Shown here: piece by piece, positions 1 through 7,690 of the stretch
Numbering within the stretch: the stretch's first letter is position 1
How the letters are laid out: every line of letters begins with the position of its first letter
Assembly (NCBI RefSeq): GCF_014635665.1
Contig: NZ_BMDG01000001.1
Coordinates: 248,001-312,000 of the forward strand
Direction: 5' to 3'
DNA from: Isoptericola cucumis
GTDB lineage: Bacteria; Actinomycetota; Actinomycetes; Actinomycetales; Cellulomonadaceae
Length of the DNA: 64,000 bases
Position numbers and translations under genes: made by a program
The notes under the pieces: model-generated
What the model saw: the letters and a program-made list of their open reading frames with translations, nothing else
Databases searched by the model: none
What the model was told of the DNA's origin: nothing

Positions 1-2
1 AC

Positions 3-164
3 GACCTGTTCACCGTGGTCGTCCTCGCCGAGGCGCTGGGGGTGCCGAACCCCGCGTCGTACTACACGGTCGAGCTGCTGCCGCTCGTGGCCGACCGGGT
101 GCACGAGTGGCACACCCGGATGGGGATGGAGCGCTCCCCGCTGGACGGCATCTCGTGCTGCTAG
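3..164 (+). CDS. C-terminal fragment of a small protein ending Cys-Cys (cory-CC-star-like)
   Basis: The 5' end lies outside the window, so only the last 53 codons are visible; they close with the residues GISCC and a TAG stop. Short actinobacterial proteins that end in two cysteines and directly precede an ArsA-type ATPase are named cory-CC-star protein by NCBI; I recall that family from memory and could not search it. The next gene starts inside this one (GTG at 155, 10-bp overlap), which indicates translational coupling and a shared job with the ATPase. No function is established. The terminal Cys pair could bind metal or form a redox or lipid-modified end, but that is inference. Confidence 0.6.
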   Translation, partial: DLFTVVVLAEALGVPNPASYYTVELLPLVADRVHEWHTRMGMERSPLDGISCC

Positions 165-1135
165 ACCTGGCCGCCCGGCGGCGCGTGCTGTTCCTGGGCG
201 GCAAGGGCGGGGTCGGCAAGACGTCGTTGGCGTCGGCGACCGCCCTCGCCCAGGCGCGCGCCGGCCGGCGCGTGCTGGTGGTCTCGACCGACCCCGCGCA
301 CAACCTCGGTCACCTGTGGCAGCGGACGGTCGGCGACGACGTCGTGCGCCTGGCCGGGCCGTTCGACGGCGCGGGGGGTGCGCAGGGCGGCGTGGTGGAC
401 GGGGTCGAGATCGACCCGGCGCGCACCGCGGCCGCGCACCTGGCGGCGGTGCGCCGCACCCTGCACCGCCTCACCCCGGAGCACCTGTCGCGGGAGGTGG
501 ACCGCCACCTCGACCTCGCCCGCGACGCGCCGGGCACGCACGAGGCGGCGGTGCTGGAGCGCATCGCGACGGCCGTCGAGGACGGCCTCGCCGACCACGA
601 CCTCGTCGTCTTCGACACCGCCCCGTCGGGGCACACCGCCCGGCTGCTCGCGCTGCCGGAGACCATGGGCGCCTGGACGGACGGGCTGCTGCGCCGCCGC
701 GAGCGGTCGGAACGGCTGGGGGCGGCGGCCCGGGTGCTCGGCGGCCAGGGCGAGGCGGAGGCCCGCCGCGACAGCGAGATCCGGCACGTCCTGACCGAGC
801 GCCGCGACCGGTTCGCACGCCTGCGGGAGGTGATCACGGACCCCGACCGCACGGCGTTCGTCGCCGTCCTCGCGGCCGAGCGGCTGCCCGTGCTGGAGAC
901 GATCGGGCTGTGCCGGCAGCTCGAGGAGCTCGGCGTGCCCGTCGGCGGGCTCGTCGTCAACAAGCGCTCCCCGGCGGACGCCGGCGACCTGCTCGCCGCC
1001 CGCCGGGCCCAGGAGTCCGCGCACCTGCGCACCCTGCGCGACGCCCTCGGCCACCTGCCCGCCGACGAGGTCCCGCTGCTGGCCGACGACGTCGTGGGCG
1101 CGGCCGCCCTGGAGCGCGTCGCCGCCCATCTGTGA
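155..1135 (+). CDS. ArsA/Get3-family P-loop ATPase
   Basis: About 326 residues, a single ATPase domain of the ArsA/Get3/MinD (SIMIBI) class. The deviant Walker A GKGGVGKT is at residues 16-23, followed by the STDPAHNLG switch I region and the [16 protein letters not shown] segment typical of ArsA. An upstream in-frame GTG at 107 exists, but it would bury the start deep in the preceding gene. GTG 155 puts the P-loop at its normal distance from the N-terminus and gives a coupled overlap with the upstream Cys-Cys protein. Family members act in arsenite export or as membrane-protein targeting factors. No arsenic-resistance genes are adjacent and no ArsA arsenite-site cysteines are evident, so a chaperone-like role with the upstream partner is more likely (inference). 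Confidence 0.85.
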   Translation: MLLDLAARRRVLFLGGKGGVGKTSLASATALAQARAGRRVLVVSTDPAHNLGHLWQRTVGDDVVRLAGPFDGAGGAQGGVVDGVEIDPARTAAAHLAAVRRTLHRLTPEHLSREVDRHLDLARDAPGTHEAAVLERIATAVEDGLADHDLVVFDTAPSGHTARLLALPETMGAWTDGLLRRRERSERLGAAARVLGGQGEAEARRDSEIRHVLTERRDRFARLREVITDPDRTAFVAVLAAERLPVLETIGLCRQLEELGVPVGGLVVNKRSPADAGDLLAARRAQESAHLRTLRDALGHLPADEVPLLADDVVGAAALERVAAHL

Positions 1136-1254
1136 GCGGCGGGACCTGTGAACGGCTGGTCCCGGGAGCGGCGGGCCCGGAAGATCGTGATCCGCCCCAA
1201 CGGTGCGGGCGTCCCGTGCGTCGTGAAGGGTAGGACGGCGCACAGGAGGCACTG

Positions 1255-1827
1255 ATGGCCATGTGGGAGGACGAGCTCGCCGAGCTCGCGCGGGGGCGGG
1301 GACGCGCCCTGGTCGGGTACGCCTACGTGCTGTGCGGCGACCAGCGGCAGGCGGAGGACCTGGTGCAGGACGCGCTGGTCAAGGTGTTCTCGCGGCTGCG
1401 CCGCGGCCCGCGGACCGCGCCCGGCGTGCACCCGCTGGAGGGCGGAACGAGCGAGGCGTACGTGCGCCGCGCGATCCTCACCCTCTACCTCGACGAGTAC
1501 CGGCGACGACGGCGGTGGAACGAGCGGCGGCACCTCGTGGCCGTCGACGACCAGGTCCTGGGAGCGGCGTCGGGCGCGACGGCGCGGGCCGACGTCGCCG
1601 CGGCGCTGGGGCGGCTCGCCCCGCGGGAGCGGGCGTGCGTCGTCCTGCGGTACTTCGAGGACCTCACGGTGCCGCAGGTGGCCGAAGCGCTCGGCCTCGC
1701 GCAGGGCACCGTCAAGCGCTACCTGGCGGACGCGACGGCGAGCCTGCGCGACGTGCTCCGCGTGCCCGACGAGCGGGACGGCCGCACCGCCGGCCATGTG
1801 ACCACGGACCGGAGGGCCGCACGATGA
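1255..1827 (+). CDS. ECF RNA polymerase sigma factor (SigE-family-like)
   Basis: 190 residues with the two ECF core domains. Region 2 carries the AEDLVQDALVKVF helix (about residues 37-50). Region 4 begins LAPRERACVVLRYFEDLT and contains the helix-turn-helix VPQVAEALGLAQGTVKRYL. The length and the inter-domain insert rich in Arg and Gly resemble SigE-family sigma factors of actinobacteria. Start ATG 1255 follows a strong AGGAGG about 6 nt upstream; ATG 1261 is a second in-frame option. The stop overlaps the ATG of the next gene (ATGA), so the membrane protein downstream is co-translated and may control this factor. No stress-response target is visible nearby. Confidence 0.88.
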   Translation: MAMWEDELAELARGRGRALVGYAYVLCGDQRQAEDLVQDALVKVFSRLRRGPRTAPGVHPLEGGTSEAYVRRAILTLYLDEYRRRRRWNERRHLVAVDDQVLGAASGATARADVAAALGRLAPRERACVVLRYFEDLTVPQVAEALGLAQGTVKRYLADATASLRDVLRVPDERDGRTAGHVTTDRRAAR

Positions 1828-2762
1828 CCGGCAACCACGCCCGCGACGACTGGGCGGACGCCCGCACCGACGAGGCGCTCCGCCGCGAGCTCGACGCGCT
1901 GGCAGGCCTCGGCGCCGCCTCGTCGGCCCTGGGCGACGCGCCCGACGGTGCGCTCGGAGCGGTCCGGGGCCGGGTGCGCCGGCGCCGCGCGGCCAAGCAG
2001 GCCGGGATCGGGGCGACGACGCTCGCCGTCGCCGGGATGCTCGCCCTCGGTGGCGCCGCCCTGCTGCCCGACCCGCCCACGCCGCTGCCCGGGCCGGCGG
2101 TGACTCCCTCGCCCACGCCCGAGCCGGAGGAGTCCGGCACCGGAGAAGGCACCGGAGAGGGCACCGAGCAGGACGACGCGGCTCCCGACGACGCGCCCGA
2201 CCACGCGCAGGGCCCGTCCGCCGTCGACGTGATCGACGACGGCTACCAGCCGGGCTGGCTCGAGGGCACGGAGCTGGTCTGCGGCATGGCGGTCGACGAG
2301 CTGCCTGCCGGCCCGGCGGGCTGGTCGCTCGGGGCCACGGGTCCCGTCGGCGCGGCCGGCCCGGCGACCAGCCCGGTGCTCACCGTCGCGACCCGGCTCA
2401 CCGTCCCCGGCGACGTCCCCGCCGACGCCCTGGCGATCGGCCCGACCCTGGTGTGGGCGCAGGACGGGGTCGTGGTGGACGTGGGGATCAACATGACGGA
2501 GAGCCCGGTCGAGCTCGGGCCGCAGGCCGGCGGGGCGCTGGACGGCCTCGCGAGCGACTACCCGAGCACCACCTGCGCCCCCGGCGGGCGTGCGGAGGGC
2601 CAGACGTCCTTCGACACCGACCTGCCGCCCGGCGAGTACGAGGTGCGGGCGCTCTCCCGGCTGTGGCCCGAGGACGTCGCCGCGGGCGACCTGGTCCTCT
2701 CCGCCCCGTTCACGGTCACCGTCGCCGGCGACGGCTCGTGGGAGGAGCGGGCCGGGGGCTGA
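1824..2762 (+). CDS. Single-pass membrane protein coupled to ECF sigma factor (possible anti-sigma)
   Basis: 312 residues. There is a cytoplasmic N-terminal part of about 60 residues with basic residues VRRRRAAK just before one membrane segment (about 61-81). A Pro/Thr/Glu/Gly-rich linker follows (about 82-140), then an extracellular domain with at least two Cys. Its ATG overlaps the sigma stop by 4 bp. Position and topology fit an anti-sigma factor, but the zinc-finger H-x3-C-x2-C motif of classical ZAS anti-sigmas is absent and I do not recognise the outer domain. It could instead be a sigma-controlled envelope protein. Confidence 0.7.
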   Translation: MTGNHARDDWADARTDEALRRELDALAGLGAASSALGDAPDGALGAVRGRVRRRRAAKQAGIGATTLAVAGMLALGGAALLPDPPTPLPGPAVTPSPTPEPEESGTGEGTGEGTEQDDAAPDDAPDHAQGPSAVDVIDDGYQPGWLEGTELVCGMAVDELPAGPAGWSLGATGPVGAAGPATSPVLTVATRLTVPGDVPADALAIGPTLVWAQDGVVVDVGINMTESPVELGPQAGGALDGLASDYPSTTCAPGGRAEGQTSFDTDLPPGEYEVRALSRLWPEDVAAGDLVLSAPFTVTVAGDGSWEERAGG

Positions 2763-2783
2763 CCCTCCGCCCCGCGCGCGTGG

Positions 2784-2789
2784 GAAGAT
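2784..2789 (+). promoter_or_regulatory. -10-like hexamer for leaderless M18 aminopeptidase mRNA
   Basis: GAAGAT ends 7 nt before ATG 2797 and there is no Shine-Dalgarno. Weak on its own; included because the same geometry recurs at many starts in this window. Confidence 0.35.
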
Positions 2790-2796
2790 GCCGGAC

Positions 2797-4101
2797 ATGC
2801 CGTTCGAGCCCGTCCCGGAAGCCGCCCGCGCCCACGCCGAGGACCTCGGCGCCTTCGTCACCGCGTCGCCGTCGTCGTACCACGCGGCGGCGGAGGTCGC
2901 CCGCCGCGCCGAGGCGGCCGGCTTCACCCGCCTGACCGAGACGGACGCCTGGGACCTGGCTCCCGGGGGCCGGTACGTCGTCGTGCGCGACGGCGCCGCG
3001 ATCGCCGTCGTCGTCCCGCCGGCCGCGGGCCCGACGACGCCGTTCACGGTCCTGGGCACGCACACCGACTCCCCCGGGTTCAAACTCAAGCCGCGCCCCA
3101 CGACCGGCGGCCACGGCTGGCAGCAGGCCGGCGTCGAGGTCTACGGCGGGCCGCTGCTCAACTCGTGGCTCGACCGCGAGCTGGAGCTGGCGGGGCGCGT
3201 CGTGACGGCGGACGGCGGCGAGCACCTCGTGCGCACCGGCCCGTTCGCCCGCATCCCGCAGCTGGCCGTGCACCTGGACCGGTCCGTCAACGACGGTCTC
3301 GCCCTCGACAAGCAGCGCCACACGCAGCCGGTCTTCGGGCTCGGCGACGTCGCGGACGCCGACGTGCTCGCGGCGCTCGCCGCGACGGCGGACGACGGCG
3401 CCGGCGTCGACGCGGCCGACGTCCTCGGCTACGACGTCGTCGTCGCGGACACCCAGGCGCCGCGCGCGTTCGGCGCGGGCGAGGCCCTGTGGGCGTCGGG
3501 CCGCCTGGACAACCTGCTCTCCACGCACGCCGCGCTGACCGCGCTGCTGGGCGCCGACCCGGCGGAGCTCACCGGCATCGGCGTGCTCGCCGCGTTCGAC
3601 CACGAGGAGATCGGCTCCGGCTCCCGCTCGGGTGCCGCCGGCCCGTTCCTCGAGGACGTGCTGCGCCGGGTGTCGACGGGGCTCGGCGCCGGTGAGGCGG
3701 GGCGGCAGCGGGCGTTCGCGGCGTCGTGGTGCGTGTCGTCCGACGTCGGGCACGCCGTGCACCCGAACTACCCCGAGCGTCATGACCCGGCCAACCACCC
3801 CGTCGCCGGCGGCGGGCCGATCCTCAAGATCAACGCGAACCAGCGGTACGCCACCGACGCGCACGGCGCCGCGCGCTGGCACGCCGCCTGCGCCGCGGCG
3901 GGGGTGCCGAGCCAGGAGTTCGTCTCGAACAACACCATCCCGTGCGGGTCGACGATCGGGCCGATCACCGCCACGCGCCTCGGCATCCGGGTGGTGGACG
4001 TCGGCGCCGCCATCCTGTCGATGCACTCCGCGCGCGAGCTCACGGCCGTCGTCGACCCCTGGTACCTGTCGCGCGCCATGGGCGCCGCGCTGCTCGGCTG
4101 A
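2797..4101 (+). CDS. M18 family aspartyl-type aminopeptidase
   Basis: About 434 residues, the usual length for this cytoplasmic dinuclear-zinc exopeptidase, which removes N-terminal (often acidic) residues from peptides. Visible family blocks are HTDSPGFKLKP (first metal His and Asp), FDHEEIGSGSRSGA (metal Glu pair), SSDVGHAVHPNYPERHDP, and the C-terminal GSTIGPITATRLGI with the final metal His in SMHSARE. ATG 2797 (MPFEP) looks more natural than ATG 2788; both are in frame. The helicase gene follows after 8 nt. Confidence 0.93.
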   Translation: MPFEPVPEAARAHAEDLGAFVTASPSSYHAAAEVARRAEAAGFTRLTETDAWDLAPGGRYVVVRDGAAIAVVVPPAAGPTTPFTVLGTHTDSPGFKLKPRPTTGGHGWQQAGVEVYGGPLLNSWLDRELELAGRVVTADGGEHLVRTGPFARIPQLAVHLDRSVNDGLALDKQRHTQPVFGLGDVADADVLAALAATADDGAGVDAADVLGYDVVVADTQAPRAFGAGEALWASGRLDNLLSTHAALTALLGADPAELTGIGVLAAFDHEEIGSGSRSGAAGPFLEDVLRRVSTGLGAGEAGRQRAFAASWCVSSDVGHAVHPNYPERHDPANHPVAGGGPILKINANQRYATDAHGAARWHAACAAAGVPSQEFVSNNTIPCGSTIGPITATRLGIRVVDVGAAILSMHSARELTAVVDPWYLSRAMGAALLG

Positions 4102-4109
4102 CCTGCTCC

Positions 4110-6719
4110 GTGCCCGACGCCCTGCCCCACGACCCGGACCGGCACCCGCTGCTGGACGTGCTGACCGCGCACGGCGCCCGCGCCGACCGGCTCACGCACG
4201 CGCGCACGTTCCCCGCCCGAGCGGGCGTCACGGGCGAGTGGCCGGACTGGGCCGACCCGGACGTCGTCGCGGGGTACCGGGCGCTCGGCGTCGAACGGCC
4301 CTGGGCGCACCAGGTCGTCGCGGCGGACGCGGCGCACGGTGGGCGGCACGTGGCGCTCGCGACGTCGACCGGGTCGGGCAAGTCGCTGGCGTTCTGGCTC
4401 CCGGCGCTCACGGCGGTGCGGGCCCGTGCCCGTGCCGAGGCCGCCGACCCCGGCCGGATCGAGCCCGCCGCCCGGCGCGGCACCGTCCTGTACCTCGCGC
4501 CGACGAAGGCGCTGGCGGCCGACCAGCTCGTGGGGCTGGAGCGCCTCGTGACCGCCATGGGCGTCAGCCCCACCGCGCCGTCGGGGCTGCGGGTCGCGAC
4601 CTGCGACGGCGACACCGGGCCGGACGAGCGCCGGTGGGTCGTCGAGCACGCCGACGTGGTGCTGACCAACCCCGACTTCCTGCACTTCTCGCTGCTGCCG
4701 AACCACCGCCGCTGGGCGCGGCTGCTGCGCTCCCTGCGCTACGTCGTGGTGGACGAGGGCCACGCGTACCGGGGGGTCTTCGGCGCGCACGTGTCGCTGG
4801 TGCTGCGCCGGTTGGCTCGGCTCGCGGCGCACCACGCCCCGCGCCCCGACCCTGGCCCTGGCGCGAGCCCTGGCGCAAGCGGCGCCGCCCCGGAGAACCT
4901 CGCCGGCGGGCCGGTGTTCGTCGTCGCCAGCGCGACGACGGCCGAGCCGGCGGTGAGCACCGCGCGCCTGGTGGGCGTCTCCCCGGACGAGGTCGTCACC
5001 GTCACGGCCGACGCCTCCCCCGCAGGCCGCCGCACGGTCGCGCTGTGGCAGCCGCCGGAGATCGCCGGGTTCGAGCGGTCGGGGGCCGGCGACGAGCCCG
5101 CGGCCGACGACCCGTGGGCGCTGCCGGACCCCCTCGACCCGGGGCACACCGAGCGCGAGGCGGAGGCCGTCGTCACGCCCGACGCGGCCGCGCCGCACCC
5201 GCGCCGCTCCGCCACCGCGGAGGTCGCCGACCTGCTGGCCGACCTCACCGCCCACGGGGCGCGCACGCTCGCGTTCACCCGCTCGCGCCGGGGCGCGGAG
5301 TCCGTGGCCCAGCGGGCGCGCGACCACCTGCGCGGGGCGCCGGACGACCTCGCCGCCCGCGTGGCGAGCTACCGCGGCGGGTACCTGCCGGAGGAGCGTC
5401 GTGAGCTGGAGCAGGCGCTGCGCACCGGCGCCGTGCGCGGGCTCGCCACCACCAGCGCCCTCGAGCTGGGGGTGGACGTCTCCGGGCTGGACGCCGTCCT
5501 GGTCGCGGGCTGGCCGGGCACCCGGGTGTCCCTGTGGCAGCAGGCCGGCCGCGCGGGCCGCGCCGGCGCGGACGGCCTGGTCGCGTTTGTCGCGCGCGAG
5601 GACCCCCTCGACACCTATCTCGTCACGCACCCCGAGGCCCTCCTCGACGCCCCGCTCGAGGCCACGGTCTTCGACCCGGCCAACCCGCACGTGCTGGCCC
5701 CGCAGCTGTGCGCGGCCGCGCAGGAGGTGCCGCTGCGCACGGACGACCTGGCCGCGTTCGGCGATCCCGCCGTGGTGCGCGAGGTCCTGGACGTGCTGGT
5801 CGCCCGGGGTGCGCTGCGACGCCGTCGGTCGGGCTGGTACTGGACCCACGCGCAGCCGGCCTCCGCGATGGCGGACCTGCGCGGCTCGGGCGGGCGGCCC
5901 GTGCGCGTGGTCGAGGCGACCACGGGACGGCTGCTCGGCACGGTCGACGCCGGCTCGGCCGACGGGCAGGTGCACGACGGCGCCGTGTACACGCACCAGG
6001 GGACGACGTTCGTCGTCGACCACCTCGACCTCGACGACGGGGTGGCGCTCGTGGTGCGCCGCGACGTCGACCACGCCACCTGGTCGCGCGAGGTGATGGA
6101 GATCGCGGTGGAGGACGACCACGAGGGGCGGCCGGTCGTCGAGCACGAGTGGGGGCCCGTCACGTGGGGGCTCGGCCCGGTCGAGGTGACGAGCCAGGTC
6201 GTGAGCTTCCAGCGGCGCCGGCTGCCGGACATGCAGGTGCTCGGCACCGAGCCGCTCGACCTGCCGTCGCGCACTCTGGCCACGACGGCGGTCTGGTGGT
6301 CGGTGCCCGACTTCGTGCTGCGCGCCGCGGGCGTGAGCGAAGACGAGGCGCCGGGGGCCCTGCACGCCGCCGAGCACGCGTCGATCGGGCTGCTGCCCCT
6401 GCTCGCCACCTGCGACCGCTGGGACCTCGGCGGGGTCTCGACCGCGCTGCACGCGGACACCGGCCAGGCGACCGTGTTCGTGTACGACGCGTACCCCGGC
6501 GGCGCGGGCTTCGCCGAGCGCGGCTTCCGGCTCGGCGCGCGGTGGCTGCAGGCGACGCGGGACGCGATCGCCGCGTGCACGTGCGCCGAGGGCTGCCCCG
6601 CGTGCGTGCAGTCGCCGAAGTGCGGCAGCGACAACGCCCCACTCGACAAGTCCGCGGCCGTGCGCTTGTTGGATGCGGTACTGAGCCACGCGCCCGCAGA
6701 ATCTACGATCATGGGGTGA
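4110..6719 (+). CDS. DEAD/DEAH-box helicase with C-terminal DUF1998 Cys cluster (MrfA/YprA-like)
   Basis: About 869 residues from GTG 4110. Helicase motifs run in order: Walker A STGSGKS (about residue 90), APTKALAADQL (Ia), VVVDEGHAY (motif II, DEGH), VASATTAEP (III), TSALELGVDVSGLDAV (V) and QQAGRAGRAG (VI). The C-terminus carries a CxCxxGCxxCxxxxxC cluster at about residues 824-840. This arrangement matches the MrfA (Bacillus YprA)/Hrq1-like group that repairs mitomycin-type DNA damage, with the four Cys binding Zn. DNA repair is inferred from family. It ends in a 4-bp overlap with the CitE-like gene, which however appears to have its own promoter inside this gene's last codons. Confidence 0.92.
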   Translation: MPDALPHDPDRHPLLDVLTAHGARADRLTHARTFPARAGVTGEWPDWADPDVVAGYRALGVERPWAHQVVAADAAHGGRHVALATSTGSGKSLAFWLPALTAVRARARAEAADPGRIEPAARRGTVLYLAPTKALAADQLVGLERLVTAMGVSPTAPSGLRVATCDGDTGPDERRWVVEHADVVLTNPDFLHFSLLPNHRRWARLLRSLRYVVVDEGHAYRGVFGAHVSLVLRRLARLAAHHAPRPDPGPGASPGASGAAPENLAGGPVFVVASATTAEPAVSTARLVGVSPDEVVTVTADASPAGRRTVALWQPPEIAGFERSGAGDEPAADDPWALPDPLDPGHTEREAEAVVTPDAAAPHPRRSATAEVADLLADLTAHGARTLAFTRSRRGAESVAQRARDHLRGAPDDLAARVASYRGGYLPEERRELEQALRTGAVRGLATTSALELGVDVSGLDAVLVAGWPGTRVSLWQQAGRAGRAGADGLVAFVAREDPLDTYLVTHPEALLDAPLEATVFDPANPHVLAPQLCAAAQEVPLRTDDLAAFGDPAVVREVLDVLVARGALRRRRSGWYWTHAQPASAMADLRGSGGRPVRVVEATTGRLLGTVDAGSADGQVHDGAVYTHQGTTFVVDHLDLDDGVALVVRRDVDHATWSREVMEIAVEDDHEGRPVVEHEWGPVTWGLGPVEVTSQVVSFQRRRLPDMQVLGTEPLDLPSRTLATTAVWWSVPDFVLRAAGVSEDEAPGALHAAEHASIGLLPLLATCDRWDLGGVSTALHADTGQATVFVYDAYPGGAGFAERGFRLGARWLQATRDAIAACTCAEGCPACVQSPKCGSDNAPLDKSAAVRLLDAVLSHAPAESTIMG
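6704..6709 (+). promoter_or_regulatory. -10 hexamer for leaderless CitE-like mRNA
   Basis: TACGAT, then 6 nt, then GTG 6716. The element lies inside the end of the helicase coding sequence; no ribosome binding site is visible. Confidence 0.5.
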
Positions 6720-7585
6720 CTATCGATATCGACCTCGCCGAACGCCGACGTTCTCGCGAGGAGACGCGCGTCGACGCCGCCAACTCCCGCTCGTGGCTCC
6801 TGCTGTCCGCCCTGCGGGCCGACGCCTTCGACGACGCCCAGCTCTCTCGCGCCGACCAGGTCATCCTCGACTGCGAGGACGCGGTCGACGACAGCCTCAA
6901 GGGTGAGGCCCGCTCCAAGGTCCTCGACTGGTTCGCGGGCGGCGGGCGCGCCTGGGTGCGGATCAACGAGCGCGGCTCGCAGGCGTGGGCCGACGACATC
7001 CGCGCGCTGTGGGACGCCGACGGCCTGCTGGGCGTCATGCTCGCCAAGACCGAGTCCCCGGACCAGGTGGTCGACACCGCACAGCGCCTCGGTGGCAACG
7101 TGCCCGTCATCCCGCTCGTCGAGTCGGCCCTCGGCATCGAGGACGCGGTGAGCATCGCGCGCGCGCCCGGCGCGTTCCGCCTGGCGTTCGGCTCGGGCGA
7201 CTACCGCCGGGACACTGGCACCGCCAACGAGTCGCTCGCGATGGCGTACCCGCGCTCGCGCCTCGTCACCGCCAGCCGCATCGGCGGCCTGCCGGGGCCG
7301 ATCGACGGCCCGACGGTCGGCACCAGCCACTCCCTGCTGCGCGAGCAGTCCGCCGACGGCGTGGCCCTCGGCCTCACCGGCAAGCTCTGCCTCGACCTGG
7401 AGACCCCCGCGGTCATCAACGAGTCGTTCAGCCCGTCCAGCGCCGACGTCGCGTGGGCCGTCGACTTCCTCGCCGACTTCGAGGCCTCGGGGTCCGTGAT
7501 CCGCGACGGCTCCGACAAGCCGCGGCTCGCGCGCGCCCGGAAGATCAGCGAGCGCGCGGCGCTGTTCCACGTGAACCCCTCCTGA
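6716..7585 (+). CDS. HpcH/HpaI aldolase / citrate-lyase beta-like (CitE-like) protein
   Basis: About 289 residues. TIM-barrel lyase of the CitE/HpcH superfamily: LDCEDAVDDSLKGEAR (metal Glu/Asp region), WVRINERG (substrate Arg), VMLAKTESPDQV and IPLVESALGIEDAV are characteristic. Members cleave or hydrolyse malyl-CoA/citramalyl-CoA type thioesters with Mg2+. No citrate lyase alpha or gamma genes are present, so it is a stand-alone CitE-like enzyme, not citrate lyase. GTG 6716 overlaps the helicase stop (GTGA). A hairpin follows the stop. Confidence 0.88.
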   Translation: MTIDIDLAERRRSREETRVDAANSRSWLLLSALRADAFDDAQLSRADQVILDCEDAVDDSLKGEARSKVLDWFAGGGRAWVRINERGSQAWADDIRALWDADGLLGVMLAKTESPDQVVDTAQRLGGNVPVIPLVESALGIEDAVSIARAPGAFRLAFGSGDYRRDTGTANESLAMAYPRSRLVTASRIGGLPGPIDGPTVGTSHSLLREQSADGVALGLTGKLCLDLETPAVINESFSPSSADVAWAVDFLADFEASGSVIRDGSDKPRLARARKISERAALFHVNPS

Positions 7586-7603
7586 CGCCGGCCCTCCGGC
7601 CGT

Positions 7604-7635
7604 GGTGGCGCCGCGGTCGTTGCCGTGGCGCCACC
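7604..7635 (+). terminator. Hairpin terminator after CitE-like gene
   Basis: 13-bp stem GGTGGCGCCGCGG / CCGTGGCGCCACC with one G-U pair and a 6-nt loop. No T-tract, as is usual for terminators in such GC-rich genomes. Confidence 0.55.
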
Positions 7636-7690
7636 CCGGTGACCTCGGTACGTTGCGAGCGCCACCATCGGCCCGTCGGAGGGAAAGCAC

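Noticed and set aside
155-1135. Arsenite efflux ATPase ArsA
   Set aside because: Single ATPase half, no arsenite-binding Cys evident, no arsB, arsC or arsR beside it.
6716-7585. Citrate lyase beta subunit
   Set aside because: No alpha or acyl-carrier subunit genes nearby; a stand-alone CitE-like enzyme is the safer call.
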